A stretch of 64,000 bases of DNA from Phycisphaerales bacterium (GTDB lineage Bacteria; Planctomycetota; Phycisphaerae; Phycisphaerales; UBA1924). This document shows, in pieces, positions 43,532 to 51,748 of the stretch. The stretch lies in assembly GCA_022072615.1 (NCBI GenBank), contig JAJVHS010000045.1, positions 85,013 to 149,012 on the forward strand, read 5' to 3'. The notes beneath the pieces are model-generated. The model had not been told where the DNA came from, did not search any database, and was given only the letters and a program-made list of their open reading frames with translations. Position 1 is the first letter of the stretch, and each line of letters begins with the position of its first letter. Both the position numbers and the translations under genes were made by a program.

Positions 43532-43643
43532 CCGACCGGCGCGACAGAAAGACCTCGCCGCGAGAAGAATCGACTCGGGCCGGGCCGGTCGCGCCCCGGT
43601 GCCGCGGGGGTGCAAAGATTGCTCCTTCGGAGAAGCACCCGGC

Positions 43644-44789
43644 ATGACGACCCAGCCCACCACCGGTCGGGGCGAAGGGACCGTTGACCGAATGGTCAAG
43701 GTTCCACCGACCGACCCCGCTCACGTCTCGATCGCCGACGACCCGGCGATCCTCGCGCAGCTCGACGCCCTCATCGGCAAGGTCGGCGGCACGCCGGGGA
43801 CGTTCAAGTCCAAGCTCGTGCGCGACCTGCTGGTCGCCGGGCTCAAGCTGCTGCCCGACGGGCGCGACACCGGCGAGCTCAAGCTGATGTCGTCGGCCGT
43901 GCGCGAGATGCGGTACGCGTACACGGTGTTTGCTCGGTACGCCGAGACGCACAAGGTGACGATCTTCGGATCGGCTCGGACCCCCGAGGGCCACGCAGAT
44001 TACAACGCCTGCGTCGATTTCAGCCGCATGATGGCCGAGGCCGGCTGGATGATCATCACCGGCGCGGGCGGCGGGATCATGCACGCCGGCCACGTCGGCC
44101 CGGGCCGCCAGCACAGCTTCGGCGTCGCGATCCGCCTCCCGTTCGAAACCAACGCCAACAAGGTCATCGCCGGCGACGAGAAGCTCATCCACTTCCGCTA
44201 TTTCTTCACCCGCAAGCTGATGTTCATCTCGCAGGCCGAAGCCGTGGCCCTGTTCCCCGGCGGCTTTGGGACGATGGACGAAGCATACGAGGCGCTCACG
44301 CTGGTGCAGACGGGCAAGTCGAGCATGGTGCCGATCGTGCTCGTCGAGGGCGTCGGCGGCGATTACTGGAAGACGTGGGACCACTGGATCCGCACGCAGG
44401 TGCTCGCTCGCGGGTGGATCAGCCCCGAGGACACCGGCCTCTATTTCCTCGCCGCCAACCCGCGCGAGGCCGCGGACCACATCCTGCGCTTTTATCGCAA
44501 CTACCACTCGTCGCGGTATGTCGACGACAGCTTCGTGATCCGCCTCCACCGGCCGCTGCGGCCCCAGGACGTGGCAAGGCTCGCCGAGGAGTTCGCGCCG
44601 ATCATCAAGACGGGGACGATCGAGCAGCGCGGGCCGTTCACCGAGGAAGACGATTGGCCGCAACTCCCGCGCCTGAGCTTCGTTCACACCCGCAGCCGGT
44701 TCGGGCTCATCCGCAGGCTCATCGACCGCATCAACGAATGCGACCCCGCGGCCGAGCCGTGGATGCCGCCGGGCGCCCTCAAGAGCTAG
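43644..44789 (+). CDS. LOG-family (TIGR00730-like) nucleotide-binding protein
   Basis: A 381-residue protein with a LOG/lysine-decarboxylase-like Rossmann core: KVTIFGSARTP, GWMIITGAGGGIMHAG, FRYFFTRKLMFIS and VALFPGGFGTMDEAYEAL (the PGGxGT motif and its Glu). Extra segments precede (about 80 residues) and follow (about 110 residues) the core. LOG enzymes release cytokinin-type bases from nucleoside monophosphates; for this long subfamily the substrate is unknown. GGAG lies upstream of ATG 43644. The next gene starts 2 bp after its stop. Confidence 0.9.
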   Translation: MTTQPTTGRGEGTVDRMVKVPPTDPAHVSIADDPAILAQLDALIGKVGGTPGTFKSKLVRDLLVAGLKLLPDGRDTGELKLMSSAVREMRYAYTVFARYAETHKVTIFGSARTPEGHADYNACVDFSRMMAEAGWMIITGAGGGIMHAGHVGPGRQHSFGVAIRLPFETNANKVIAGDEKLIHFRYFFTRKLMFISQAEAVALFPGGFGTMDEAYEALTLVQTGKSSMVPIVLVEGVGGDYWKTWDHWIRTQVLARGWISPEDTGLYFLAANPREAADHILRFYRNYHSSRYVDDSFVIRLHRPLRPQDVARLAEEFAPIIKTGTIEQRGPFTEEDDWPQLPRLSFVHTRSRFGLIRRLIDRINECDPAAEPWMPPGALKS

Positions 44790-44791
44790 CG

Positions 44792-45898
44792 ATGCTCACC
44801 GCCGGACATGCTGCTCGCCGCGTCTGCACGCTCGCCGCGCTCGGCACCGTCGCGTGCATGATGTTGGCGGGCTGCGAGGGCGACCCCGAACCGGCGCCGC
44901 CGAGGGAATTCTCCGCGCTCCAGCTCCAGGAAGTCCGCCCGGCGGGCGACGGGCTCGACGTTGAGTTCTGGGTCACGGACCTGTCGCCGGTAGCGCTGGG
45001 CCGGGCGCTGGCCCCGATCTCCAGCTACCGATCGCAAGGGTCTCGCTCGCGGCTGTGGGAAGGCAACGGGCTGCGCGTGTACGTCGTCCCCGCCGACCAG
45101 GCGCGCTCCGTCGTCGGCGCGCTACCGCTCCAGGGCCAGGCTCGGCGGGAATCGCTCCCGATGCTGGGCCGCTGGCGGCCGCTCTCTGGAGGACGTCGCT
45201 GGGACTCGGGCCTGGACATCTGGCTCGACCAGCAGGACTGGGGGCTGGACCCCGGCGCGATGGTCGCGATCTCCAGCGGACGCCTGACGCTTGGCGGCGG
45301 CACGCTGCGGCTGCTCGCTCGTTCCTGGCTGGTCGCGGGCACGCCGGTCCTGAGCGGCGCCGAAGACTCGGCCCGTGTGCCGGCCGCGATGGTCCTCCAG
45401 CTTCTTCCGCAGCACGTGGACGCGGCCCGCTCCGCCGACCTGCTCGCGGGCCCCGCGCTCAACGCCGCGACCGATCAGGGACAGACGTTCGAGCGCCTGC
45501 TCGTGGACCTCATCTGCGACCCCGGGCAGACAGTGCTGATCGTCCCCGCGCACCCGCGCGAGGAATGGCCGCAGGCGTCGGAGGTCGCGTCGCGCCCCGG
45601 GCCCGCCGCTCCCGCGGCGAGCGATGCGCCGGAAGTGAAGCCGCGCGAAATCGACGATGCGCCCGCGGTCGATCCGGTTCCGCTTGCTGCGCCGGCGGCC
45701 GCGGATGCCCAGACTGCGGACCAGCTTGCGGGCCCGGCCGCGGGCCCGGCGCTCCCCGACCTGCTGACGCTGGGCGAGGCGATGCTCACCGACGCGATCG
45801 TGGGTCGCGGCGCGCACCGCCGCGTCATCATCTCGATCACGCCCCGCATCCCGCCCGAGTTCCAGCCGGTGCCGATGCTCGGCCACTCCGCGCGATAA
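44792..45898 (+). CDS. Putative lipoprotein of unknown function
   Basis: A 368-residue protein with a lipobox (CMMLAGCEGD) after a hydrophobic signal, so lipidated by lgt and exported. The body is rich in Ala, Arg and Leu, with short beta-strand patterns (LQLQEVRPAGDGLDVEFWVTD) and a Pro/Ala-rich linker (about 265-315). No known domain recognised. It begins two bases after the LOG gene and is probably co-transcribed with it. Confidence 0.75.
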   Translation: MLTAGHAARRVCTLAALGTVACMMLAGCEGDPEPAPPREFSALQLQEVRPAGDGLDVEFWVTDLSPVALGRALAPISSYRSQGSRSRLWEGNGLRVYVVPADQARSVVGALPLQGQARRESLPMLGRWRPLSGGRRWDSGLDIWLDQQDWGLDPGAMVAISSGRLTLGGGTLRLLARSWLVAGTPVLSGAEDSARVPAAMVLQLLPQHVDAARSADLLAGPALNAATDQGQTFERLLVDLICDPGQTVLIVPAHPREEWPQASEVASRPGPAAPAASDAPEVKPREIDDAPAVDPVPLAAPAAADAQTADQLAGPAAGPALPDLLTLGEAMLTDAIVGRGAHRRVIISITPRIPPEFQPVPMLGHSAR

Positions 45899-46034
45899 TC
45901 GCCAGGCGATTGCCTTGGTTTCGCGCGTTCTAGTCGCATTCTTCGGGCCGATAATCCGCCGCGTTGCCCAAGGTCTGGACACAGGCCGCAGGTCTACCGC
46001 CCTCGCACCGATGTATCTGGCCGGAGGTCCGCCG

Positions 46035-47276
46035 ATGCTTCGCGTAGACCTGACCGGGGCCGTCCCGGGCATGAGGCTCGCCATGCCGATCCATCACCCC
46101 CGCCGACCGGGCGGGGTGCTGCTGCGCGCCGGCTTCGAGCTCGACCACGCGACCATCGCCAAGCTCCAGGAACTGGGCGTCTACGAGGCCTGGATCGAGT
46201 GCCCGGGCGTCGAGTTCATGGCCGACTTCGTCAACCCGTCCGTGCACGCGGCGTGCCACGAGGTCGCGCAGGCGGTCTCCGGCGCCATGGCCCCCACCGT
46301 CGCCGGCGCCGATCCCACGCTCGACTTTCGCATGTACAAGCGGGCCGTGGTCTCGCTGCTCGAGAAGCTCGCCGAGAACCGGCCCGCGGCGGTGTTCCTG
46401 GGCGAGATCGGCCGGTCGGGGAGCATCTCGCTCCGCCACGCGTGCAACGTCGCGCTCGTGAGCGTGCTCGTCGGCATCAAGCTGGACTTCTACCTCATCC
46501 GCGAGCGGCCCAAGCTCTCGGCGTACGAGGCGCGGGACGTCTCGAACCTCGGCGTCGGCGCGCTGCTGCACGACCTGGGCATGCTCCGCCTGCCCGAGCC
46601 GGTGCTCGAGCGCTGGCACCGCGACCACGACGAGAGCGACCCCGATTTCCGCAGGCACGTGGCGCTCGGGCACGAGCTCGTGCGCGATCACGTGGACCCA
46701 TCCGCGGCCGCGGTCGTGCTCCAGCACCACCAGCGCTTCGACGGGTCGGGCTTCCCGTCGCCCGCGCACCCCGGGTCCGGGCGGCCGCTGCACGGGACGG
46801 AGATCCACGTGCTCGCTCGCATCGCGACGGCCGCGGACCTCCTCGATCGCCTCCGCCACCGGCACGAGGTCGGCGACGGCCCGGCCGAGCGGCCCCGCAT
46901 CCCCATGGTCCGGGCCCTGCACACGCTGATGAAGGACCCCTACCGGTCGTGGATCGACCCGGTCGTGCTCCGAGCCATGCTGATGGTGGTGCCGCCCTAC
47001 GCGCCGGGGACGCGGGTGACGCTCAGCGACGGCTCGGAGGGCGTGGTCGTCGGCTGGAACCCGCACCACCCGTGCCGCCCGACCGTCGCCGAGATCGTCG
47101 CGCCGCGGCGCACCGCCACGCCGCGCCCGCACGCCACCAGCGTGCACATCGACCTTTCGCGCAACCAGGACCTGTACATCGCCCGGGCCGAGGGCTGCGA
47201 CGTGGCCAACGACAACTTCGAACCGCCGGCGGGGGCGCTCAACGATCAGTTCACGGTGGTGAAGGCGGCGGTGTAA
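46035..47276 (+). CDS. HD-GYP-type phosphohydrolase protein
   Basis: A 413-residue protein. The HD pair is H179-D180 (GVGALLHDLGMLRLPEPVL), and the GYP-type loop reads LQHHQRFDGSGFPSP, i.e. GFP in place of GYP. Metal-binding His residues at HACNVALVS and GHELVRDH also fit. The N-terminal 100 residues (LRVDLTGAVPGMRLAMPI, then LLRAGFELDHATIAKLQELGV) match the usual DUF3391-like front of HD-GYP proteins. It would degrade cyclic di-GMP or a related nucleotide. GGAGG 7 nt before ATG 46035 decides the start. The C-terminus has a small beta domain (RVTLSDGSEGVVVGWNPHHP). Confidence 0.9.
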   Translation: MLRVDLTGAVPGMRLAMPIHHPRRPGGVLLRAGFELDHATIAKLQELGVYEAWIECPGVEFMADFVNPSVHAACHEVAQAVSGAMAPTVAGADPTLDFRMYKRAVVSLLEKLAENRPAAVFLGEIGRSGSISLRHACNVALVSVLVGIKLDFYLIRERPKLSAYEARDVSNLGVGALLHDLGMLRLPEPVLERWHRDHDESDPDFRRHVALGHELVRDHVDPSAAAVVLQHHQRFDGSGFPSPAHPGSGRPLHGTEIHVLARIATAADLLDRLRHRHEVGDGPAERPRIPMVRALHTLMKDPYRSWIDPVVLRAMLMVVPPYAPGTRVTLSDGSEGVVVGWNPHHPCRPTVAEIVAPRRTATPRPHATSVHIDLSRNQDLYIARAEGCDVANDNFEPPAGALNDQFTVVKAAV

Positions 47277-47305
47277 TCGTGGACATCATCGTGATTCTGG
47301 CCTGA

Positions 47306-47336
47306 CGGCGCCATCGGACTGATGGCGCCGTTGATC
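47306..47336 (+). terminator. Terminator-like hairpin after the HD-GYP gene
   Basis: CGGCGCCAT, 7-nt loop CGGACTG, ATGGCGCCG: a perfect 9-bp stem 29 bp after the stop. The T tract is weak (TTGATC), so it may be partly Rho-assisted. Confidence 0.55.
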
Positions 47337-47428
47337 AAAGCAGGGCTAGATCGCAGGCGGGACACCTGTGCCACGAGATAGCGAAGAGAGAGGCACAGTC
47401 GGCCCGGAGCGGCGACCCACCCAACTCC

Positions 47429-47456
47429 ATGTCGGCACGGAGTGCCGACCCACCCA
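47429..47456. repeat. Inverted copy of the palindromic repeat
   Basis: This 28-bp stretch is the exact reverse complement of 41170-41197, including the 19-bp palindrome. It lies between convergent genes just before the end of the gspE/pilB gene. Confidence 0.9.
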
Positions 47457-47461
47457 GAAAA

Positions 47462-49558
47462 TCAGTGGCCTTCCTTCGTCGCCCTCAGCACCTCATCCAC
47501 CGTTGTCAAGCCCTTGCCCACCTTCTTCAATCCGTCCTGCTGGAGCGTGACCATGCCGCGCTCGATGCAGATGCGGGTGAACTCCGGTGCACTCGGATTG
47601 CGGGCGATGATGTCGCGGAGCTGGTTGTCCACCGCGAGCAGCTCGTACAGGCCCACCCGGCCCGAATAGCCGATCTTGCGGCACTTGTCGCACCCCTTGG
47701 GCGACCACACCTTCTCGGTGTCCATCGCCTGCATCTCGAGGTACTCGCGCAGCGATTCGGCCGGCGGCTCCTGCACCTTGCAGTGCGAGCACAGCCGGCG
47801 GATGAGCCGCTGGGCCAGCACCGCGTTCACCGCCGCCGAGGCCAGGAAGGGCTCGACGCCGATGTTCACCAGCCGCGTGATCGAGCTGGGGGCGTCGTTG
47901 GTGTGCAGCGTGCTCAGCACCAGGTGGCCGGTGAGCGCCGCCTGCACCGCGGTGTGCGCCGTCTCGTGGTCGCGGATCTCGCCCAGCATGATCACGTCGG
48001 GGTCCTGCCGCAGGAGCGCCTTGAGCGCCTTGGCGAAGGTCATCCCGATCTTCTCGTGCGTCTGCGTCTGGGTGATGCCGTCGAGGTGGTACTCGACCGG
48101 GTCCTCGACCGTCGAGATGTTCATCGACGTCTTGTCGAGCTTGCGCAGCGAGGCGTACAGCGTGGTCGTCTTGCCCGACCCCGTCGGACCGGTGACCAGC
48201 ACGATGCCGTGCGGCGCGTCGATCTGCTTGCGCCACACCTCCAGGATCATCTCGTCGAAGCCGAGCTGCTCGAGCTCGACGTTGATCGACTTGGTGTCCA
48301 GGATTCGCATGACCGTCTTCTCGCCGTAGCCGTTGGGCAGGGTCGAGACGCGCAGGTCGAGCTTGCGGCCCTGGACCATGCAGCGGATGCGGCCGTCCTG
48401 GGGCAGGCGCCGCTCGGAGATGTCCAGGTTCGCCATGATCTTCAGGCGGCTGGTGATGGCGGCGCCCATGGAGGAGGGCGGGTTCATCATCTCGAAGAGC
48501 TCGCCGTCGATGCGGAAGCGCACGCGGACCTTCTTCTCCGCGGGCTCGATGTGGATGTCGCTGGCGCCCTCCTTCACCGCCGTGTGGATGATGTGGTTGA
48601 CGTACTTGATGACCGGCGATTCCGCCGCCTCGCGCTCGAGGTTCAGCTCCTCGGCCTTCTTGGACTCGACCTGCACGTCGCCCTCGCCGACCTCGGCGAG
48701 CATCTCCGACAGGTCGATCGTCTGCTCCTCTTCCTTGGGGCCGCCGACGATCTCGAACACGCCGCGCACGTCGAACGCGGGCGTCATCACGAACTTCACG
48801 CCGCCGACCCGCAGCCGCTCCTTGATCTCGTCCACCAGGAACACGCGCCTGGGGTCGGGCGTGGCGATGACCGCCCGGGCGCCCTCCTGGCGCAGCGGGA
48901 TCACCATGTGCTGACGGCAGAAGTCCACCGTCAGCCGCTGGAGCATGGTCCCGTCGAACCCGCCGTTCAGGCCCAGATCTAGCCGGATGCGTTCGAAGGG
49001 GATCCGGCCGGCGATCGCGACGCACTCGAGCACCGCCGGCTCGTCGGCGCCGTTCTCGATCAGCACCTCGACCAGCCGCTTGTTGGGCGACTGCTTGCAG
49101 ATGGCGATCGCACTGTCGAGCTTGTCGGCGCTCACCGCGCCGCGCGACACCAGCAGCTCCTCGAGCGTTGCCTTGGAGTCGGCGCCGGGCCGCTGGGCGG
49201 CGGAGTCGCTCTCCTTCGCCGCAGGTGCGCCGGCCTCGTCCTCGGGGTCGTACACCGTCTTGGCCGCCGGGCCGACGGCTGGCTGTGCGGCGGCCTCGAC
49301 GGGCGGGACCGGGGCGCGGTCCGGCGCGGCGCCGGGGACAGTCCGCGCGCCGTTGTCATGGAATGTCCGCTGGTTGGCGGGCATCGCGGGCAAAGGCGAG
49401 AAGGTCCGCTCGGCCGCCTGCTCAACCGGCGCCGGCGCCGCCTGCTGGTCGGCCGGCGGGGTGGGGATGGGCTTGGCGTGGCGGTTGGCCGGAGTTCTCC
49501 CGTCGCCGTCCGAGAGGCCGAGCTCGTTGAGAATGTCGTCGATCTTGCGATTGCCCAC
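47462..49558 (-). CDS. Type II secretion/type IV pilus assembly ATPase (GspE/PilB)
   Basis: A 698-residue hexameric ATPase. An N-terminal Pro/Ala-rich part (about 20-120) is followed by an MshEN-like domain (ATLEELLVSRGAVSADKLDSA, about 130-280), then the ATPase core: Walker A GPTGSGKTTTLYASL, Asp box IKYVNHIIHTAV, Walker B DPDVIMLGEIRDHETA, His box TGHLVLSTLHTNDAPSS, and a four-Cys zinc site (CSHC...CDKC). The start is GTG 49558 with AGGA upstream. It is the last gene of the pilM-N-O-P operon and would energise pseudopilin or pilus polymerisation at the inner membrane. Confidence 0.95.
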   Translation of the reverse strand: MGNRKIDDILNELGLSDGDGRTPANRHAKPIPTPPADQQAAPAPVEQAAERTFSPLPAMPANQRTFHDNGARTVPGAAPDRAPVPPVEAAAQPAVGPAAKTVYDPEDEAGAPAAKESDSAAQRPGADSKATLEELLVSRGAVSADKLDSAIAICKQSPNKRLVEVLIENGADEPAVLECVAIAGRIPFERIRLDLGLNGGFDGTMLQRLTVDFCRQHMVIPLRQEGARAVIATPDPRRVFLVDEIKERLRVGGVKFVMTPAFDVRGVFEIVGGPKEEEQTIDLSEMLAEVGEGDVQVESKKAEELNLEREAAESPVIKYVNHIIHTAVKEGASDIHIEPAEKKVRVRFRIDGELFEMMNPPSSMGAAITSRLKIMANLDISERRLPQDGRIRCMVQGRKLDLRVSTLPNGYGEKTVMRILDTKSINVELEQLGFDEMILEVWRKQIDAPHGIVLVTGPTGSGKTTTLYASLRKLDKTSMNISTVEDPVEYHLDGITQTQTHEKIGMTFAKALKALLRQDPDVIMLGEIRDHETAHTAVQAALTGHLVLSTLHTNDAPSSITRLVNIGVEPFLASAAVNAVLAQRLIRRLCSHCKVQEPPAESLREYLEMQAMDTEKVWSPKGCDKCRKIGYSGRVGLYELLAVDNQLRDIIARNPSAPEFTRICIERGMVTLQQDGLKKVGKGLTTVDEVLRATKEGH

Positions 49559-49588
49559 GCCGCGTCCTGTCTTTGAGCTGGGCCGGCC

Positions 49589-50290
49589 TCACCTGGTCGG
49601 GCGACCGGTCTTCTTGGGTTTCTTGGACGACTTGACCGGCTTCTGGCCGAGCGTCAGCTCGTAGAGCTGGTCATCGACCGCCACGGTCACGGTGCGGCCG
49701 TCGATCTCCGTCAGCGTGAACATGCCGCCGACGACGTCACCCACCCGGTAGTTCTTGTTGCCGATCGCCGCGACGTACGACCCGCGCCCGCCGACGATGC
49801 CGACGAGCTGGAGTTCCGCCGCCGCGCTCTCGATCTCGGCCTGGCGCCGCAGCGCTTCCTCGGCCTGGCGAGCCGCCAGCTCGCGGCCCTCGGCGTCGCT
49901 GTCATCGGCCTTGGCCGGTCCGCCCGCCGCGAGGCTGAAGGGGTTCTTCTCCGGCTTGGCGGGCGAAACGCCCGCGCCGCGCTGGCTGAGCTCGAGCTCG
50001 GCCATGACGGCCCGGAGGCGCTGGCCCTCGGTCGAATCGGGCGAATCGACGGGGAGCAGATTCGCGTCGGTCTCGAAGGTCATGCCCGCTCGCATCCCGA
50101 TGTGGCGCATGCCCATGAGCGAGGCGCCGCCCACGGCGACCACCATGCCGGCGACGACCAGGTGCAGCGGGACGCGCCTGCGGCGCGCGGGGATCGGGGC
50201 CACTCCTTCGGACCGCTCGGACGATCGCAGCTCCGACAGGAATGACGAAGCGCTGTTGGGCTCGGTGGTGCCGGCCGGGGTGTTGCTCAC
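49589..50290 (-). CDS. PilP-like/GspC-like membrane protein
   Basis: A 233-residue protein with one transmembrane helix (about 42-64). The distal part (AAAELQLVGIVGGRGSYVAAI, then NYRVGDVVGGMFTLTEIDGRTVTVAVDDQLYELTLG) is the small beta barrel typical of PilP and GspC HR domains: 'G.vg....yvai', 'v..Gd.i....v..I....v.l'. Its start overlaps the pilO stop by 4 bp. It would couple the inner-membrane platform to the outer-membrane secretin. The secretin gene is not in this window. Confidence 0.8.
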   Translation of the reverse strand: MSNTPAGTTEPNSASSFLSELRSSERSEGVAPIPARRRRVPLHLVVAGMVVAVGGASLMGMRHIGMRAGMTFETDANLLPVDSPDSTEGQRLRAVMAELELSQRGAGVSPAKPEKNPFSLAAGGPAKADDSDAEGRELAARQAEEALRRQAEIESAAAELQLVGIVGGRGSYVAAIGNKNYRVGDVVGGMFTLTEIDGRTVTVAVDDQLYELTLGQKPVKSSKKPKKTGRPTR

Positions 50291-50892
50291 TTGCCACCTG
50301 CCTTCTTGGCGGGGCCCTTCTTGGGGGCGCCCGGGGCGGCGGCCGCGGCCGCGGCGTTGGCGGCGGACTGCTGGTAGTAGATGCTCAGCGTGAACTCGGC
50401 TTTCATGTTGCCGTCGCCCTTCTCGTCGCGGCGAAGGACCATGTTGGAGATCCGGGTGATGCGCGGGAGCTGCTCGACCTTGGCGAGGAAGTCGTAGAAG
50501 CCCTCCCAGCTCCCCGAGAGGCTCATGTCCAGGGGCTGCTCCATGTACATGGCTTCCTGGCGGGGCTTCACGTTCGCGACCGTCGGCGATTCAAGCTTGC
50601 ACAGCACGGCGACGTCCGAGACCTGGCGCACGATGCTGTCGACCTCCTTGACGGTCGGCAGGCGGTCCTCGATCGCCTTGATGCGCTCCACCATCTCACC
50701 GTTGGCGCGCACGAGGTCCTGGTTCTTGCTCGTGTAGAGCTTGAGCTTCTCGAGCAGCTCGCGCTTGTGCGTGACGTCCCGCTTGGCGGCGGAGATCGCC
50801 GTGTTCTGGGGCCGGAAGACCAGCCACCAGCTCGAGAGCGGGATCGCCAGCAGCACAACCGCGATCAGCCCTTCCCGGGCACCGAGTTTCAT
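50287..50892 (-). CDS. pilO: PilO-like assembly platform protein
   Basis: A 201-residue bitopic membrane protein: an N-terminal helix (about 8-26), a coiled coil (about 30-75) and a ferredoxin-like periplasmic part (PLDMSLSGSWEGFYDFLAKVEQLPRITRISNM, the classic PilO/GspM pattern). The Ala-rich C-terminus is a disordered tail. It pairs with PilN in the inner membrane. It lies 6 bp after pilN. Confidence 0.88.
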   Translation of the reverse strand: MKLGAREGLIAVVLLAIPLSSWWLVFRPQNTAISAAKRDVTHKRELLEKLKLYTSKNQDLVRANGEMVERIKAIEDRLPTVKEVDSIVRQVSDVAVLCKLESPTVANVKPRQEAMYMEQPLDMSLSGSWEGFYDFLAKVEQLPRITRISNMVLRRDEKGDGNMKAEFTLSIYYQQSAANAAAAAAAPGAPKKGPAKKAGGK

Positions 50893-50898
50893 GGACGA

Positions 50899-51720
50899 TC
50901 ACTCCTTCCCCGACGCGGCGTGCGCCTTTTCGGTTTCGACATCGGCCATCTGAGAAGACGCCGCCTGGGCCGCGCCGCGGACGCCCCCCGCCCGGAGCTG
51001 GCACGAGATCTCGAACTTCCGCAGGTCCACGTGGTCGATCTGCGTCTCGCGGATGTAGACCAGGTCGACGTTCTGGAAAATCTCGCACTCGGTCAGCTTG
51101 GCGAGGTAGTCGGTCACTTCGGTGTTCACCGCTGTGACGCCGGTCAGCGTGAGCTTGTAATCGAACTTCGGCGGCGCGATCCGCTCCTTGACCGGCGCGG
51201 GCTCCTTCTTGGCATCGGCCTTCTTGGCGTCGCTCTTGCCCGACTTGGACGCCGGCGGCTTGCCCTTGGAGAGCGTCCCGACCTTCTGCGGGCCCTTCTT
51301 GGCCTTGTCGTCGGCCTTTGGCGGCTCGACACGCTTGCCCTCGAGGTTGACCTCGAGCATCGTCATCCCCGGCGGCATGCGGGACACCAGCTCGTACATC
51401 AGCACCGAGCGCGGCGTCTTCTCGACCAGCGCCGAGACGATCTCGGCCTTCTCCAGCATGTCGTCGCGGTCGCGCTCCAGCGCTTCGAGCTGCTCGATCC
51501 GCTGCTTCTGGTCCTCGTACTCGGCCTGCACCGCCCGGGCCTCGGCCCGGACCGCGCGCCAGCGCTGGTTGGTCACGAAGAACGCGCCCACCACCAGGGC
51601 CATCACCACGCCGAAGAGCATCAGCCCCAGGACGCCGGCTCGAAGCTCCGCCCGCCGGGCGACGTACTCGTCGGGCAGGAAGCTGCCCGAGTTCTCGGTT
51701 GGCTGCAGGAGACTGTTCAT
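50899..51720 (-). CDS. pilN: PilN-like assembly platform protein
   Basis: A 273-residue bitopic protein with a transmembrane helix (about 30-52), a coiled coil (about 55-90), then a PilN-type beta-alpha fold interrupted by a Lys/Pro-rich linker (about 130-175). SLLQPTENSGSFLPDEYVARR is the cytoplasmic N-terminus that should bind PilM. GGAGG lies 9 nt before ATG 51720; an in-frame start 20 codons upstream is less likely. PilN, PilO and PilM form the alignment complex. Confidence 0.85.
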   Translation of the reverse strand: MNSLLQPTENSGSFLPDEYVARRAELRAGVLGLMLFGVVMALVVGAFFVTNQRWRAVRAEARAVQAEYEDQKQRIEQLEALERDRDDMLEKAEIVSALVEKTPRSVLMYELVSRMPPGMTMLEVNLEGKRVEPPKADDKAKKGPQKVGTLSKGKPPASKSGKSDAKKADAKKEPAPVKERIAPPKFDYKLTLTGVTAVNTEVTDYLAKLTECEIFQNVDLVYIRETQIDHVDLRKFEISCQLRAGGVRGAAQAASSQMADVETEKAHAASGKE

Positions 51721-51748
51721 CGCTTGGTTCCTCCCTCGATCGACCTTC

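Noticed and set aside
47277..47461. A gene between HD-GYP and gspE/pilB
   Set aside because: The 185 bp hold a hairpin and the inverted palindromic repeat; the short frames there are not protein-like.
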